64,000 nucleotides of DNA from Desulforamulus ruminis DSM 2154. Lineage in GTDB: Bacteria; Bacillota; Desulfotomaculia; Desulfotomaculales; Desulfotomaculaceae. Position numbers and translations under genes: made by a program. The stretch lies in the NCBI RefSeq assembly GCF_000215085.1, contig NC_015589.1, forward strand, positions 1,922,001 to 1,986,000, in the 5' to 3' direction. Below, piece after piece: positions 18,353 to 25,632 of the stretch (within the stretch, counting starts at the first letter, position 1; every line of letters begins with the position of its first letter). The notes beneath the pieces are model-generated. The model did not search any database, was not told the origin of the DNA, and was given only the letters and a program-made list of their open reading frames with translations.

Positions 18353-19174
18353 GTGCCCAAACGTTTCCAAAGTGACAATCCGGGAATTCCCTATCAGCCC
18401 AACACCCCGAATCCAATACATCCGCCGGGTCCCGTCCCCATTGACCCTTCCACCCAGCCTAATCCCAGCACGGCTCCCAAAAGAGTGGCCGGGCAGGCCA
18501 AGGGAACACTGGAAAATATCCGGGAATTAGGAACGCCCAGTGTGCCGGAAGTAAAAAGCAATATTCATTGCGTTACCATTGTGGGTCAGATTGAAGGACA
18601 CATTGTTTTACCGGGTCAAAACAAAACCACCAAATACGAGCATGTCATCCCTCAATTGGTGGCTATTGAACAGGCGGACGACATCGAAGGGGTTGTCATC
18701 ATTTTAAATACCGTGGGCGGGGATGTTGAAGCAGGTCTGGCCATTGCCGAAGTGGTTGCCACCATGACCAAACCAACGGTGACCCTGGTTCTCGGAGGAG
18801 GTCACAGCATCGGAGTTCCCATTGCGGTCAGCGGAAATTATAGTTTTATTGCTCCCACCGCATCTATGACCATCCATCCCATCCGGCTGAACGGTTTGGT
18901 TATCGGCGTACCTCAGACCTATGACTATCTGGATAAAATGCAGGACCGGGTCATTCGGTTTGTAACGGAGCATTCCGATGTTACAGAAGAAAAATTCAGA
19001 GACTTAATGTTTAAAACCGGAGAATTAGCCAGGGATATCGGTACGGTGGTGATTGGCAAGGATGCCGTGGAATACGGCCTGATTAATGAAGTGGGCGGAA
19101 TTGGCCATGCCTTGTGCAAATTGAAGGAACTTATCGAGGAAAGGAAAAACAGGGGAGGGTGTATGCCGCAATGA
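18353..19174 (+). CDS. tepA: TepA-like ClpP-family serine protease
   Basis: A 273-residue ClpP/crotonase-fold protein: a Pro-rich N-terminal tail (~1-45), then the protease core. The [10 protein letters not shown] oxyanion strand, the nucleophile serine in [10 protein letters not shown] (~residue 152) and the histidine in SMTIHPIR are intact; the acid is less certain. In B. subtilis tepA follows rnjB and precedes ylzJ and spoIIIE, exactly as here; it was named for an effect on protein translocation, and its substrate is not settled. GTG 18353 has GAGGAGTG 8 bases upstream. Its stop overlaps the ylzJ start as ATGA. Confidence 0.92.
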   Translation: MPKRFQSDNPGIPYQPNTPNPIHPPGPVPIDPSTQPNPSTAPKRVAGQAKGTLENIRELGTPSVPEVKSNIHCVTIVGQIEGHIVLPGQNKTTKYEHVIPQLVAIEQADDIEGVVIILNTVGGDVEAGLAIAEVVATMTKPTVTLVLGGGHSIGVPIAVSGNYSFIAPTASMTIHPIRLNGLVIGVPQTYDYLDKMQDRVIRFVTEHSDVTEEKFRDLMFKTGELARDIGTVVIGKDAVEYGLINEVGGIGHALCKLKELIEERKNRGGCMPQ

Positions 19175-19386
19175 TCCTTTGGACCGTCCTTCCGGTTGAA
19201 CAGGTGATGGAGGGGTTTGCCGATGATGCCTATAACCGCTATGAAACCGGAGAGGTGGCCGGAATCCCGGTTTTATTCGAGAAGATGGACACAGGGCTAA
19301 AAAAGATTGTCAGGATTAACAGCTCGGACCCTGCCCATTATTTAAATCAAAAGGTTTTTCCGGGATTAATAACCAGTGGGCTGTAA
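19171..19386 (+). CDS. ylzJ: YlzJ-like small protein
   Basis: A 71-residue protein starting [15 protein letters not shown] and ending near [10 protein letters not shown], the pattern of YlzJ-like proteins of spore formers. ATG 19171 overlaps the tepA stop by four bases, with GGGGAGGG about 12 bases upstream, so it is translationally coupled to tepA. A longer frame from GTG 19114 lies inside tepA and is not needed. Function unknown. Confidence 0.85.
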   Translation: MILWTVLPVEQVMEGFADDAYNRYETGEVAGIPVLFEKMDTGLKKIVRINSSDPAHYLNQKVFPGLITSGL

Positions 19387-19439
19387 AGGCTAAACAAATT
19401 TTAATAAAGATGATGCGCTAAACAAAGAAGAAAACAATG

Positions 19440-19532
19440 GAACACGGATTTAACGGATTATACGGATTTACGCGGATATAATAAAGATTAAAAAATCCGT
19501 GAGAATCCTGGAAATCTGTAAAATCCGTGTTC
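19440..19532. repeat. Interspersed hairpin repeat, copy 1 of 3
   Basis: A 93-bp imperfect palindrome. The left arm begins GAACACGGATTTAACGGAT and the right arm ends AAATCCGTGTTC. Each arm is built from degenerate ACGGATTT units. Close copies lie at 38341-38433 and 52158-52248, all between genes. As RNA it would fold into one long hairpin. Confidence 0.9.
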
Positions 19533-19564
19533 TATTCAGACCCAGGATAAAACTTCATCAGATT

Positions 19565-19596
19565 AAAAGAAGCACCCGTCAGGTGCTTCTTTTCTG
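19565..19596. terminator. Bidirectional terminator
   Basis: Perfect stem AAAAGAAGCACC / GGTGCTTCTTTT with a 5-base loop. It sits 5 bases past the stop of the minus-strand coat gene and can also stop transcription coming from ylzJ. Confidence 0.88.
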
Positions 19597-19600
19597 GTGT

Positions 19601-20017
19601 TTAATAGTTTTGCTGGAAACTCCCACCGGACTGCTGTTGTTGATTGTAGAATACCGGGGAATAGGATTGCTGGTTTTGATAACCGGCCTGTTGGTTTTGA
19701 ATGCCTTGATATTGTGCCTGCTGATGAATGGTGCTCATACTTTGCTGTTGTTCACTGCTCAGCTTTTGCACGTCGCTCTGAACCTGGCTCACCAGATTCT
19801 GATTGGCCATCATGGGTTGATGCCATCCGTGCTGATTGGCTAAATCGTACAGACTTTTTTGTTCGGCAAAGGTTCGATCCAATACATTGATATAATCCTG
19901 ACGGAGACTTTGGTCGCTGCATTCCAGGATTTTATTGGTCAGGCAAACAGCATCCCATTTTAAGTGATTCAGCATAGCCATACATAAATTTTTATCGGTT
20001 ACTTGGTCACCGCGCAT
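19601..20017 (-). CDS. CotF-like spore coat protein
   Basis: A 138-residue protein with a helical coat-F-like domain (~1-85: TDKNLCMAMLNHLK, LRQDYINVLDRTFAEQKSLYDLANQHGW) and a Gln/Tyr/Ser-rich tail typical of spore surface proteins. The NQHGWHQP segment is a good CotF-family marker. ATG 20017 with a GGGGGT ribosome site. The smaller gene at 20037 lies 19 bases upstream on the same strand, so the two form an operon running against the backbone genes. Likely made in the mother cell or forespore during sporulation. Confidence 0.85.
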   Translation of the reverse strand: MRGDQVTDKNLCMAMLNHLKWDAVCLTNKILECSDQSLRQDYINVLDRTFAEQKSLYDLANQHGWHQPMMANQNLVSQVQSDVQKLSSEQQQSMSTIHQQAQYQGIQNQQAGYQNQQSYSPVFYNQQQQSGGSFQQNY

Positions 20018-20036
20018 GGTTTAAACCCCCTTTCTG

Positions 20037-20249
20037 TTATTGCATCATGTTCATATTGGTGTGTTTCGCCAACTGCTGGAAACAATCCGAGCGGCTGCGG
20101 GCCAAACTTTGGCAAGCTTGACTCAACTGAGGATCGGTACATTCCCGGGCAAAATGATTGAACTGCCCTACCAGATTGCTTTCTAACATCAAGTGGCTCT
20201 GCAAATCAATTAATTCCCGAACCGTGATTTTGCCTGTGGTATGCGGCAT
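20037..20249 (-). CDS. Small CotF-related coat protein
   Basis: A 70-residue helical protein (TVRELIDLQSHLMLE, SQACQSLARSRSDCFQQLAKH) that looks like a shortened coat-F helix pair and ends in an Asn/Met-rich tail. ATG 20249 has GGAAAGGAGG upstream. It is first in a two-gene operon with the larger CotF-like gene, a pairing often seen in clostridial spore formers. Assignment is by pattern and neighbour. Confidence 0.75.
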   Translation of the reverse strand: MPHTTGKITVRELIDLQSHLMLESNLVGQFNHFARECTDPQLSQACQSLARSRSDCFQQLAKHTNMNMMQ

Positions 20250-20290
20250 ATGTAAACCTCCTTTCCTGTGGAATGATCAGGTACATTTCT

Positions 20291-20321
20291 TAATATGATG
20301 TAACACAGGTACATTTATACA
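20291..20321 (-). promoter_or_regulatory. Candidate sigma-G promoter for the coat genes
   Basis: On the minus strand TGTATA (20321-20316) and CATATTA (20297-20291) are separated by 18 bases. Each differs by one base from the Bacillus sigma-G elements TGAATA and CATACTA. It lies 42 bases before the first coat gene start. Confidence 0.45.
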
Positions 20322-20399
20322 TGAATCCGGTGTTTCGTATTGAATTAAAGGATTTTGGAAATTTCTGTAGTATATATATTTCTGGAGGTGCAGGGAGAC

Positions 20400-22679
20400 T
20401 TGGACTTACTTAAGAAATTAAAGGATGAATTAAAATACGAAATCTTTGGCATTGGTCTGGTCTCCGTGGCGGTACTGGGTCTGATTAGTTTTGCCGATAC
20501 GCAGTTGGGCATGATCGGGGGCTTTATCGGGCGAGTGCTGAAAGGGCTGTTTGGAGCCTTCGGAGGCATTGTATTAATGATCTTTCTAGGGCTTTTTGGT
20601 ATAAAATTAATTGTTGAGCGAAACCGGACCGGAGTGAATATTAAGGTGTATGGAGCTACTTTGTTGTTTATCATCACCTTGACGGTATTAAGCTTATTCA
20701 CTCCTGTTGAAGGGTCCTTTTATGAGGTTTTAAAAGGAATCTTGGATGAAAGAACCGCCAGTGAAGGCGGCGGTTTAGTGGGTTCCCTGTTGGCCTTTTT
20801 AATGCTGCAATCCTTTGGACAGGCCGGGACTTACATTTTGCTGACCTCCGGTGTGGTGGTGGGTATCTTGCTGCTAACCAACATTTCGGTATCCGTTCTT
20901 ACCAAACAATCCCTGTCCAAAACCCAAGGCTGGGCCAAGGGTTTAGGCAGCAGGCTGAATAACTTTCTTTTTACGGAAGTGGAGGAAGAGAAGGGCCGCT
21001 CCAGCCGGTGTCCTGATGAGGATACCCTGCCGCCGGGAACAGTATTTATTAACAACGGCCAGGACAAGGTGCCCTTTCTAAATGTGGAAATGGATAAAGC
21101 CCCGGAAGAGGAACTGGCGTTTAAGGTTGAAACCGCTGAAATAAACCCGGATACCTGCTCCGGGTTTCAGGTGTCCCTGGAGGAGCCCTTGCCGGAGCCG
21201 GATGAAATAACCAGCTACACGCAAATGTCTTTAAATGATGTGGCTTCCTTTAAATTACCGCCCTTGTCCCTGCTGTCAAGACCGCTGAGAAGCTCCAAGA
21301 ATATTTCAACGGCCAAAGATATTACCGACAATATAACAAAGTTGGAAGAAACGCTGGAAAACTTCGGCATTAAGGCTAAAGTGACTCAGGTATCCAGAGG
21401 ACCGGCCATTACCCGTTATGAAATTCAACCCCCTGCCGGGGTGAAGGTCAGCCGGATTGTAAGTCTGGCCGATGATATTGCTTTGGCCATGGCCGCCCCG
21501 GATGTCCGGATTGAGGCTCCGATACCCGGTAAGGCTGCGGTGGGCATTGAGGTGCCCAATAAAGAGATTTCCATGGTTAATCTTCGGGATTTATTGGAAT
21601 CCAAAGAATTTACCGGTTCCAGCTCCAGCTTGACCGTAGCTCTGGGGAAAGATATTGCCGGGGCCCCTATTCTGGCGGACTTAACCAAAATGCCGCACCT
21701 TTTAATTGCGGGAGCCACAGGAGCCGGAAAAAGTGTTTGCATTAATACCCTGATTTCCAGCATCCTTTTTAAGGCCACTCCCGATGAAGTGAAATTTTTA
21801 ATGGTGGACCCTAAAATGGTGGAACTGGCTGTTTACAATGGGATTCCCCACTTAGTGTCACCGGTTGTAACCAATCCCAAAAAGGCGGCCACTACCTTGC
21901 GCTGGGCGGTTCGGGAGATGGAGAAGCGTTATGAACTGTTTGCCGCTGCCGGGGTAAGGGATATTACCCGTTATAATAGTTTGTTTAACGAAAAAAATAC
22001 CGCTTCGGGACAGAAACGTTTGCCCCTGATGGTCGTCATTATTGATGAGCTTGCGGATTTAATGATGGTAGCCCCGGCGGACGTGGAAGATGCTATCTGC
22101 CGTTTAGCCCAGATGGCCCGGGCTGCCGGCATTCATCTGGTGGTTGCCACCCAGCGGCCTTCGGTGGATGTGATCACCGGCTTAATTAAGGCCAATATTC
22201 CGTCCAGAATATCCTTTGCCGTTTCCTCTCAAGTGGATTCCAGAACCATTCTGGATATGGCCGGTGCTGAAAAGCTGCTGGGTAAGGGCGACATGCTGTT
22301 CTTTCCGGTGGGAGCTCCTAAACCTCTGAGAGTACAGGGCGCTTATCTATCGGATCGGGAAGTGGAGGATGTGGTGAGCTTCCTGAAGCATCAGGCCGAA
22401 CCAACCTATGATGAGTCTGTGGCCAAAGAGGAACCTCAGGAGCCGGTGGAAGAGGAAGTGGAAGACGAGTTGCTGCCCGAAGCCGTGAGAATTTTGATTG
22501 AGACCGGACATGCCTCCATTTCCATGCTGCAGCGCCGTTTACACATTGGTTATGCCAGGGCGGCACGGCTCATTGATATTATGGAGAAAAAGGGAATTGT
22601 GGGGGGCTATGAGGGAAGTAAGCCCCGGGCCATCCTCATGACCATGGAACAATACCAACAAGTTTTTAAAGCCAAATAA
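20400..22679 (+). CDS. ftsK: DNA translocase FtsK/SpoIIIE
   Basis: A 759-residue membrane-anchored motor that pumps chromosomal DNA through closing septa; in spore formers it fills the forespore. Four or so N-terminal membrane segments (~1-165), an acidic linker (~190-300), the FtsK motor with Walker A GATGAGKS (~435-442) and Walker B VVIIDELADL, and a C-terminal gamma winged helix (~690-755). The TTG at 20400 follows GGAGGTG and AGGGAG; an upstream frame from 20355 would bury that site. Position after tepA-ylzJ matches spoIIIE of B. subtilis. Confidence 0.95.
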   Translation: MDLLKKLKDELKYEIFGIGLVSVAVLGLISFADTQLGMIGGFIGRVLKGLFGAFGGIVLMIFLGLFGIKLIVERNRTGVNIKVYGATLLFIITLTVLSLFTPVEGSFYEVLKGILDERTASEGGGLVGSLLAFLMLQSFGQAGTYILLTSGVVVGILLLTNISVSVLTKQSLSKTQGWAKGLGSRLNNFLFTEVEEEKGRSSRCPDEDTLPPGTVFINNGQDKVPFLNVEMDKAPEEELAFKVETAEINPDTCSGFQVSLEEPLPEPDEITSYTQMSLNDVASFKLPPLSLLSRPLRSSKNISTAKDITDNITKLEETLENFGIKAKVTQVSRGPAITRYEIQPPAGVKVSRIVSLADDIALAMAAPDVRIEAPIPGKAAVGIEVPNKEISMVNLRDLLESKEFTGSSSSLTVALGKDIAGAPILADLTKMPHLLIAGATGAGKSVCINTLISSILFKATPDEVKFLMVDPKMVELAVYNGIPHLVSPVVTNPKKAATTLRWAVREMEKRYELFAAAGVRDITRYNSLFNEKNTASGQKRLPLMVVIIDELADLMMVAPADVEDAICRLAQMARAAGIHLVVATQRPSVDVITGLIKANIPSRISFAVSSQVDSRTILDMAGAEKLLGKGDMLFFPVGAPKPLRVQGAYLSDREVEDVVSFLKHQAEPTYDESVAKEEPQEPVEEEVEDELLPEAVRILIETGHASISMLQRRLHIGYARAARLIDIMEKKGIVGGYEGSKPRAILMTMEQYQQVFKAK

Positions 22680-22887
22680 GGATGACAACCGGCGGATGAA
22701 GTTTATCCATTATTGACCAATTTATTCAGCCCATGCTATACTGACGTTGCTAATGAAATGGTTTATGTGTTTAGCAAAACATTTAAAGGTTATAATACAA
22801 AGTATTTAATGAATAATAAATTGCGTGTTTTTGTAGATCGCTATTGCTTATCTGAAAAAATGAATGGGATTCAAGGATGTAAAGATT

Positions 22888-24015
22888 ATGTCAAGGGATA
22901 TCAGCATTGGAGAAGCTCTAAAAGTAAAAAATGTCTGTTTTATTGATGTTCGTTCCGAGGGAGAATTTGCAGAAGGCTCCATACCAGGGGCAATCAACAT
23001 TCCTTTATTTAACAATGAAGAAAGAGCTAGAGTAGGGACAACCTACAAACAAATAGGAACAGAAGCGGCAAAGTCCTTAGGTCTGGAAATTGTAGGGCCT
23101 AAATTCTCCGGGTTATTTAATCAAATTCGTTCTTTATCAAAGGATCAAAACGTCGTCCTGTATTGTTGGCGGGGGGGTATGCGAAGCAAGTATGCCTCAG
23201 CGGTTTTGGAATCCCTGGGTGTAAGAATATACCGGGTACAGGGAGGGTACAAATCCTTTCGCAGGTTTGTTTACCAATACCTGGACAGAGAGAAGATTCC
23301 TCACAAAAGCATTGTTCTGCACGGCCTAACCGGAGTAGGAAAAACGCTTATATTGCAAAAGCTTCAACAGTTAGGTTATCCTGTTTTGGATTTGGAGGGT
23401 GCTGCCAAACACCGAGGTTCCGTTTATGGAAAAATCGGTTTGTTGTCCTCACCTTCCCAAAAAGATTTTGAAGCGCAAATTGTGGAGAATTTAAGTCCAG
23501 CGGAAGCCAAGGGAATGATATTGCTTGAGTGTGAAGGCCGAAGGTTGGGTAAACTAATTGTGCCGCCAGCCGTTTTGGCCTCCATGGAAAGAGGATATCG
23601 GGTCTTATTATATGCTCCTCTGGAGGTACGGGTACAAAGAATTATTGATGAATACACCAAGGGTCCCAACCGCAACATCGAAGAATTGCAGAAATCTACC
23701 CTGCTATTAAAAAAACACCTTGGCAAAACGGTTACTGAAGATTTAATTCAAGAACTGAGTAAGAAAAATTTTGCCAACGTATTTGCTTACCTGCTCACCC
23801 ATTATTATGACCCTCTTTATAAATACCCGGGCGGCCAAAGTAATGAATTCGACCTGTCCATTGATTGCAGTGATTTGGAAAAAGCAGCGAACAAGATTGC
23901 TCAATGGGTAAAGTCTCTACCGGAGTATGGTGTTCCAGTGGAAAACGGGGGTGATATGAATGCCAATAGGGGAAACCTTGAGGAATGCACGGATGGAGAA
24001 GGGTTTTTCTCTTGA
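22888..24015 (+). CDS. mnmH: tRNA 2-selenouridine / geranyl-2-thiouridine synthase
   Basis: A 375-residue enzyme that replaces sulfur with selenium (via a geranylated intermediate) at the wobble 2-thiouridine of Lys, Glu and Gln tRNAs. The N-terminal rhodanese domain has the catalytic cysteine in CWRGGMRS (residue 93); the C-terminal half has a P-loop GLTGVGKT (146-153). ATG 22888 has AAGGATG 10 bases upstream. The stop lies 56 bases inside rodZ, so its last ~18 residues are read from rodZ's 5' end in another frame. It is not part of the Bacillus order here, and no selD is in the window. Confidence 0.92.
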   Translation: MSRDISIGEALKVKNVCFIDVRSEGEFAEGSIPGAINIPLFNNEERARVGTTYKQIGTEAAKSLGLEIVGPKFSGLFNQIRSLSKDQNVVLYCWRGGMRSKYASAVLESLGVRIYRVQGGYKSFRRFVYQYLDREKIPHKSIVLHGLTGVGKTLILQKLQQLGYPVLDLEGAAKHRGSVYGKIGLLSSPSQKDFEAQIVENLSPAEAKGMILLECEGRRLGKLIVPPAVLASMERGYRVLLYAPLEVRVQRIIDEYTKGPNRNIEELQKSTLLLKKHLGKTVTEDLIQELSKKNFANVFAYLLTHYYDPLYKYPGGQSNEFDLSIDCSDLEKAANKIAQWVKSLPEYGVPVENGGDMNANRGNLEECTDGEGFFS

Positions 24016-24706
24016 ATATCTTGAGGAAGCAACCAAGATCCGTGCTAAATATCTTGAAGCTCTAGAAAATGAAAGATTTGATGTGTTGCCCGGCCCGGTA
24101 TATGCCAAGGCATTTTTACGGACCTATGCCAAGTTTTTAAATTTGGATACCGAAGCAATTATGCAGGAATTTTCTGTAGAAGGAAACGAGCCTGTGCCTG
24201 ATTTGATCAAGGATCCTCAGGCAGAACCGGAACCTGGATACACCGGAGGCGGGAAAAACTTGAGGTATTTGGTGGCGGGCTTTGCCATCATTGCCCTGCT
24301 GGGAGTTCATTTCTTTTATGATGCGGGACGGCCGGAGGAAAACAAGCCCAATCTGCCACAGACAGCCCAGCAACAACAGCAAACTCAACCGGAAAATAAT
24401 ACCGGTGCCGGCAACCAGCCTCCCCAGGAGCAAACGGTTGAGGGAGTACGGGTAACCTTAAAGGTAATGGACGGACAAAGCTGGATGCAAATTGTGGCCG
24501 ATGGAAATACGGTATTTTCAGGCACCGTTTCTCCCGGGGAAACCAAAGATTTTCAGGCCCAGGAAAAGATTTATCTGCATGTGGGGAATGCCGGGGCGGT
24601 GGAAGTGAATGTGAACGGGAAAGATCTGGGGCGTCTTGGACAAACCGGAAAAGTCGTTAGAAACACCTTCTATTCCGGTCAGGAACCGGAAGTGAACCGG
24701 GGATAA
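23960..24706 (+). CDS. rodZ: RodZ (YmfM)-like cytoskeletal membrane protein
   Basis: A 248-residue protein linking MreB filaments to the wall-elongation machinery. N-terminal HTH_25 domain (~1-75: GETLRNARMEKGFSLE, EEATKIRAKYLEALE), one membrane segment (~103-122), a Gln/Pro/Asn-rich linker, and a C-terminal DUF4115 beta domain (~155-240) with SWMQIVADG. ATG 23960 has GGGGTGA six bases upstream inside the mnmH tail. It is the last backbone gene before the accessory island. Confidence 0.92.
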   Translation: MPIGETLRNARMEKGFSLEYLEEATKIRAKYLEALENERFDVLPGPVYAKAFLRTYAKFLNLDTEAIMQEFSVEGNEPVPDLIKDPQAEPEPGYTGGGKNLRYLVAGFAIIALLGVHFFYDAGRPEENKPNLPQTAQQQQQTQPENNTGAGNQPPQEQTVEGVRVTLKVMDGQSWMQIVADGNTVFSGTVSPGETKDFQAQEKIYLHVGNAGAVEVNVNGKDLGRLGQTGKVVRNTFYSGQEPEVNRG

Positions 24707-24779
24707 ATAAAAAGCGCTAAAAAACAGGGGCCCCAATCCGGGCATCTTTTAGGGCTATTATACCCTCTCTGCTTACCAT

Positions 24780-25452
24780 TTTTATTTTCAGTGCGGCAAG
24801 AATGCTCTTTGATTTTATTGGGCTTACCAATGGTCAGTGATCTTTTGCAGGCAATCAACAAGATATTTATAGCAGGGCAGAACTACTTTTCCGCATTACT
24901 CATTATTCTTGTCACATATTCTATGGTTTTTTGGCATACAAGACGGCAATGTTATTAAGGATACGTTGTCAAGCGCAACACCGGTTGCTTCTTCAATTGC
25001 AGAAACAACATCTTCACCAAGGGATTCTTTGATACCTATGTTTATTTAGGTGGTGCCGGAGCAACGCTGGGGCTGCTGATTGCCCTGTTATTGGTCGGAA
25101 AAAAACAGTAGTGAAAACCGGTTGGCGAAGGTATCTATTTTGCCCGGCATTATTAATATAAACGAAATTATGATTTTGGTTTACCTAATTATATTCAACC
25201 CTTATTTCTTTATTCCGTTTGTGTTTTCGCCTGTTGTACTGAGTCTTACCGCGTGGGTGTCTATACGTTTGGAATGGGTGCCTCTGGTAACGCAAGATGT
25301 CGAATGGACAACTCCATTTTCTTATCAGATTATCTTGGAACAGGATCAGTTGCCGGTATTGTGATGCAGGCCGTTAATCTGACACTTGCTGTTCTGATAT
25401 ATATTCTTTTTGTCCGAATGCAGCAAAGGCACCAGCAACACGTCCAGATTTA
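24780..25452 (+). pseudogene. Decayed PTS EIIC gene, lactose/cellobiose (CelB) family
   Basis: Three frames together spell the C-terminal half of a lactose/cellobiose-type EIIC permease. In order: NYFSALLIILVTYSMVFWH (about 24890-24950), FFDTYVYLGGAGATLGLL (about 25022-25080), PGIININEIMIL and NPYFFIPFVFSP (25140-25230), then GSVAGIVMQAVNLTLAVLIY up to a stop at 25452. At least three frameshifts and an internal stop break it, and the N-terminal half is missing. The order and spacing fit the permease domain, so this is a genuine relic rather than chance. No other PTS components are nearby. Confidence 0.75.
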
Positions 25453-25632
25453 AGTCTTTAAAAACTTAGGCAATGAGATTCAATATGTTCAAGAACGACA
25501 GCAGAAAACCATTCTTAATAGGCACGACGAAACAGGCTCTCTTGCCCGTGCTTTGATGGCTGAGATCAAAGACGGGTTCAGGAACCAGCCATTTAATTGC
25601 TTCCGGGCGAGTGCCGAATATAACCAATACCT
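25453..25632. other. Unassigned junction between PTS relic and glycosyltransferase gene
   Basis: No open frame with a start and ribosome site. Short in-frame stretches on the plus strand (such as ARALMAEIKDG) look like degraded coding sequence but match nothing I recognise. Confidence 0.4.

Noticed and set aside
19597-19890. Plus-strand frames antisense to the CotF-like gene
   Set aside because: They mirror the Gln-rich tail codons of the coat gene and have no ribosome sites.
22713-22946. Plus-strand 77-codon frame upstream of mnmH
   Set aside because: It overlaps the 5' end of mnmH in another frame, has no ribosome site and no family-like pattern.
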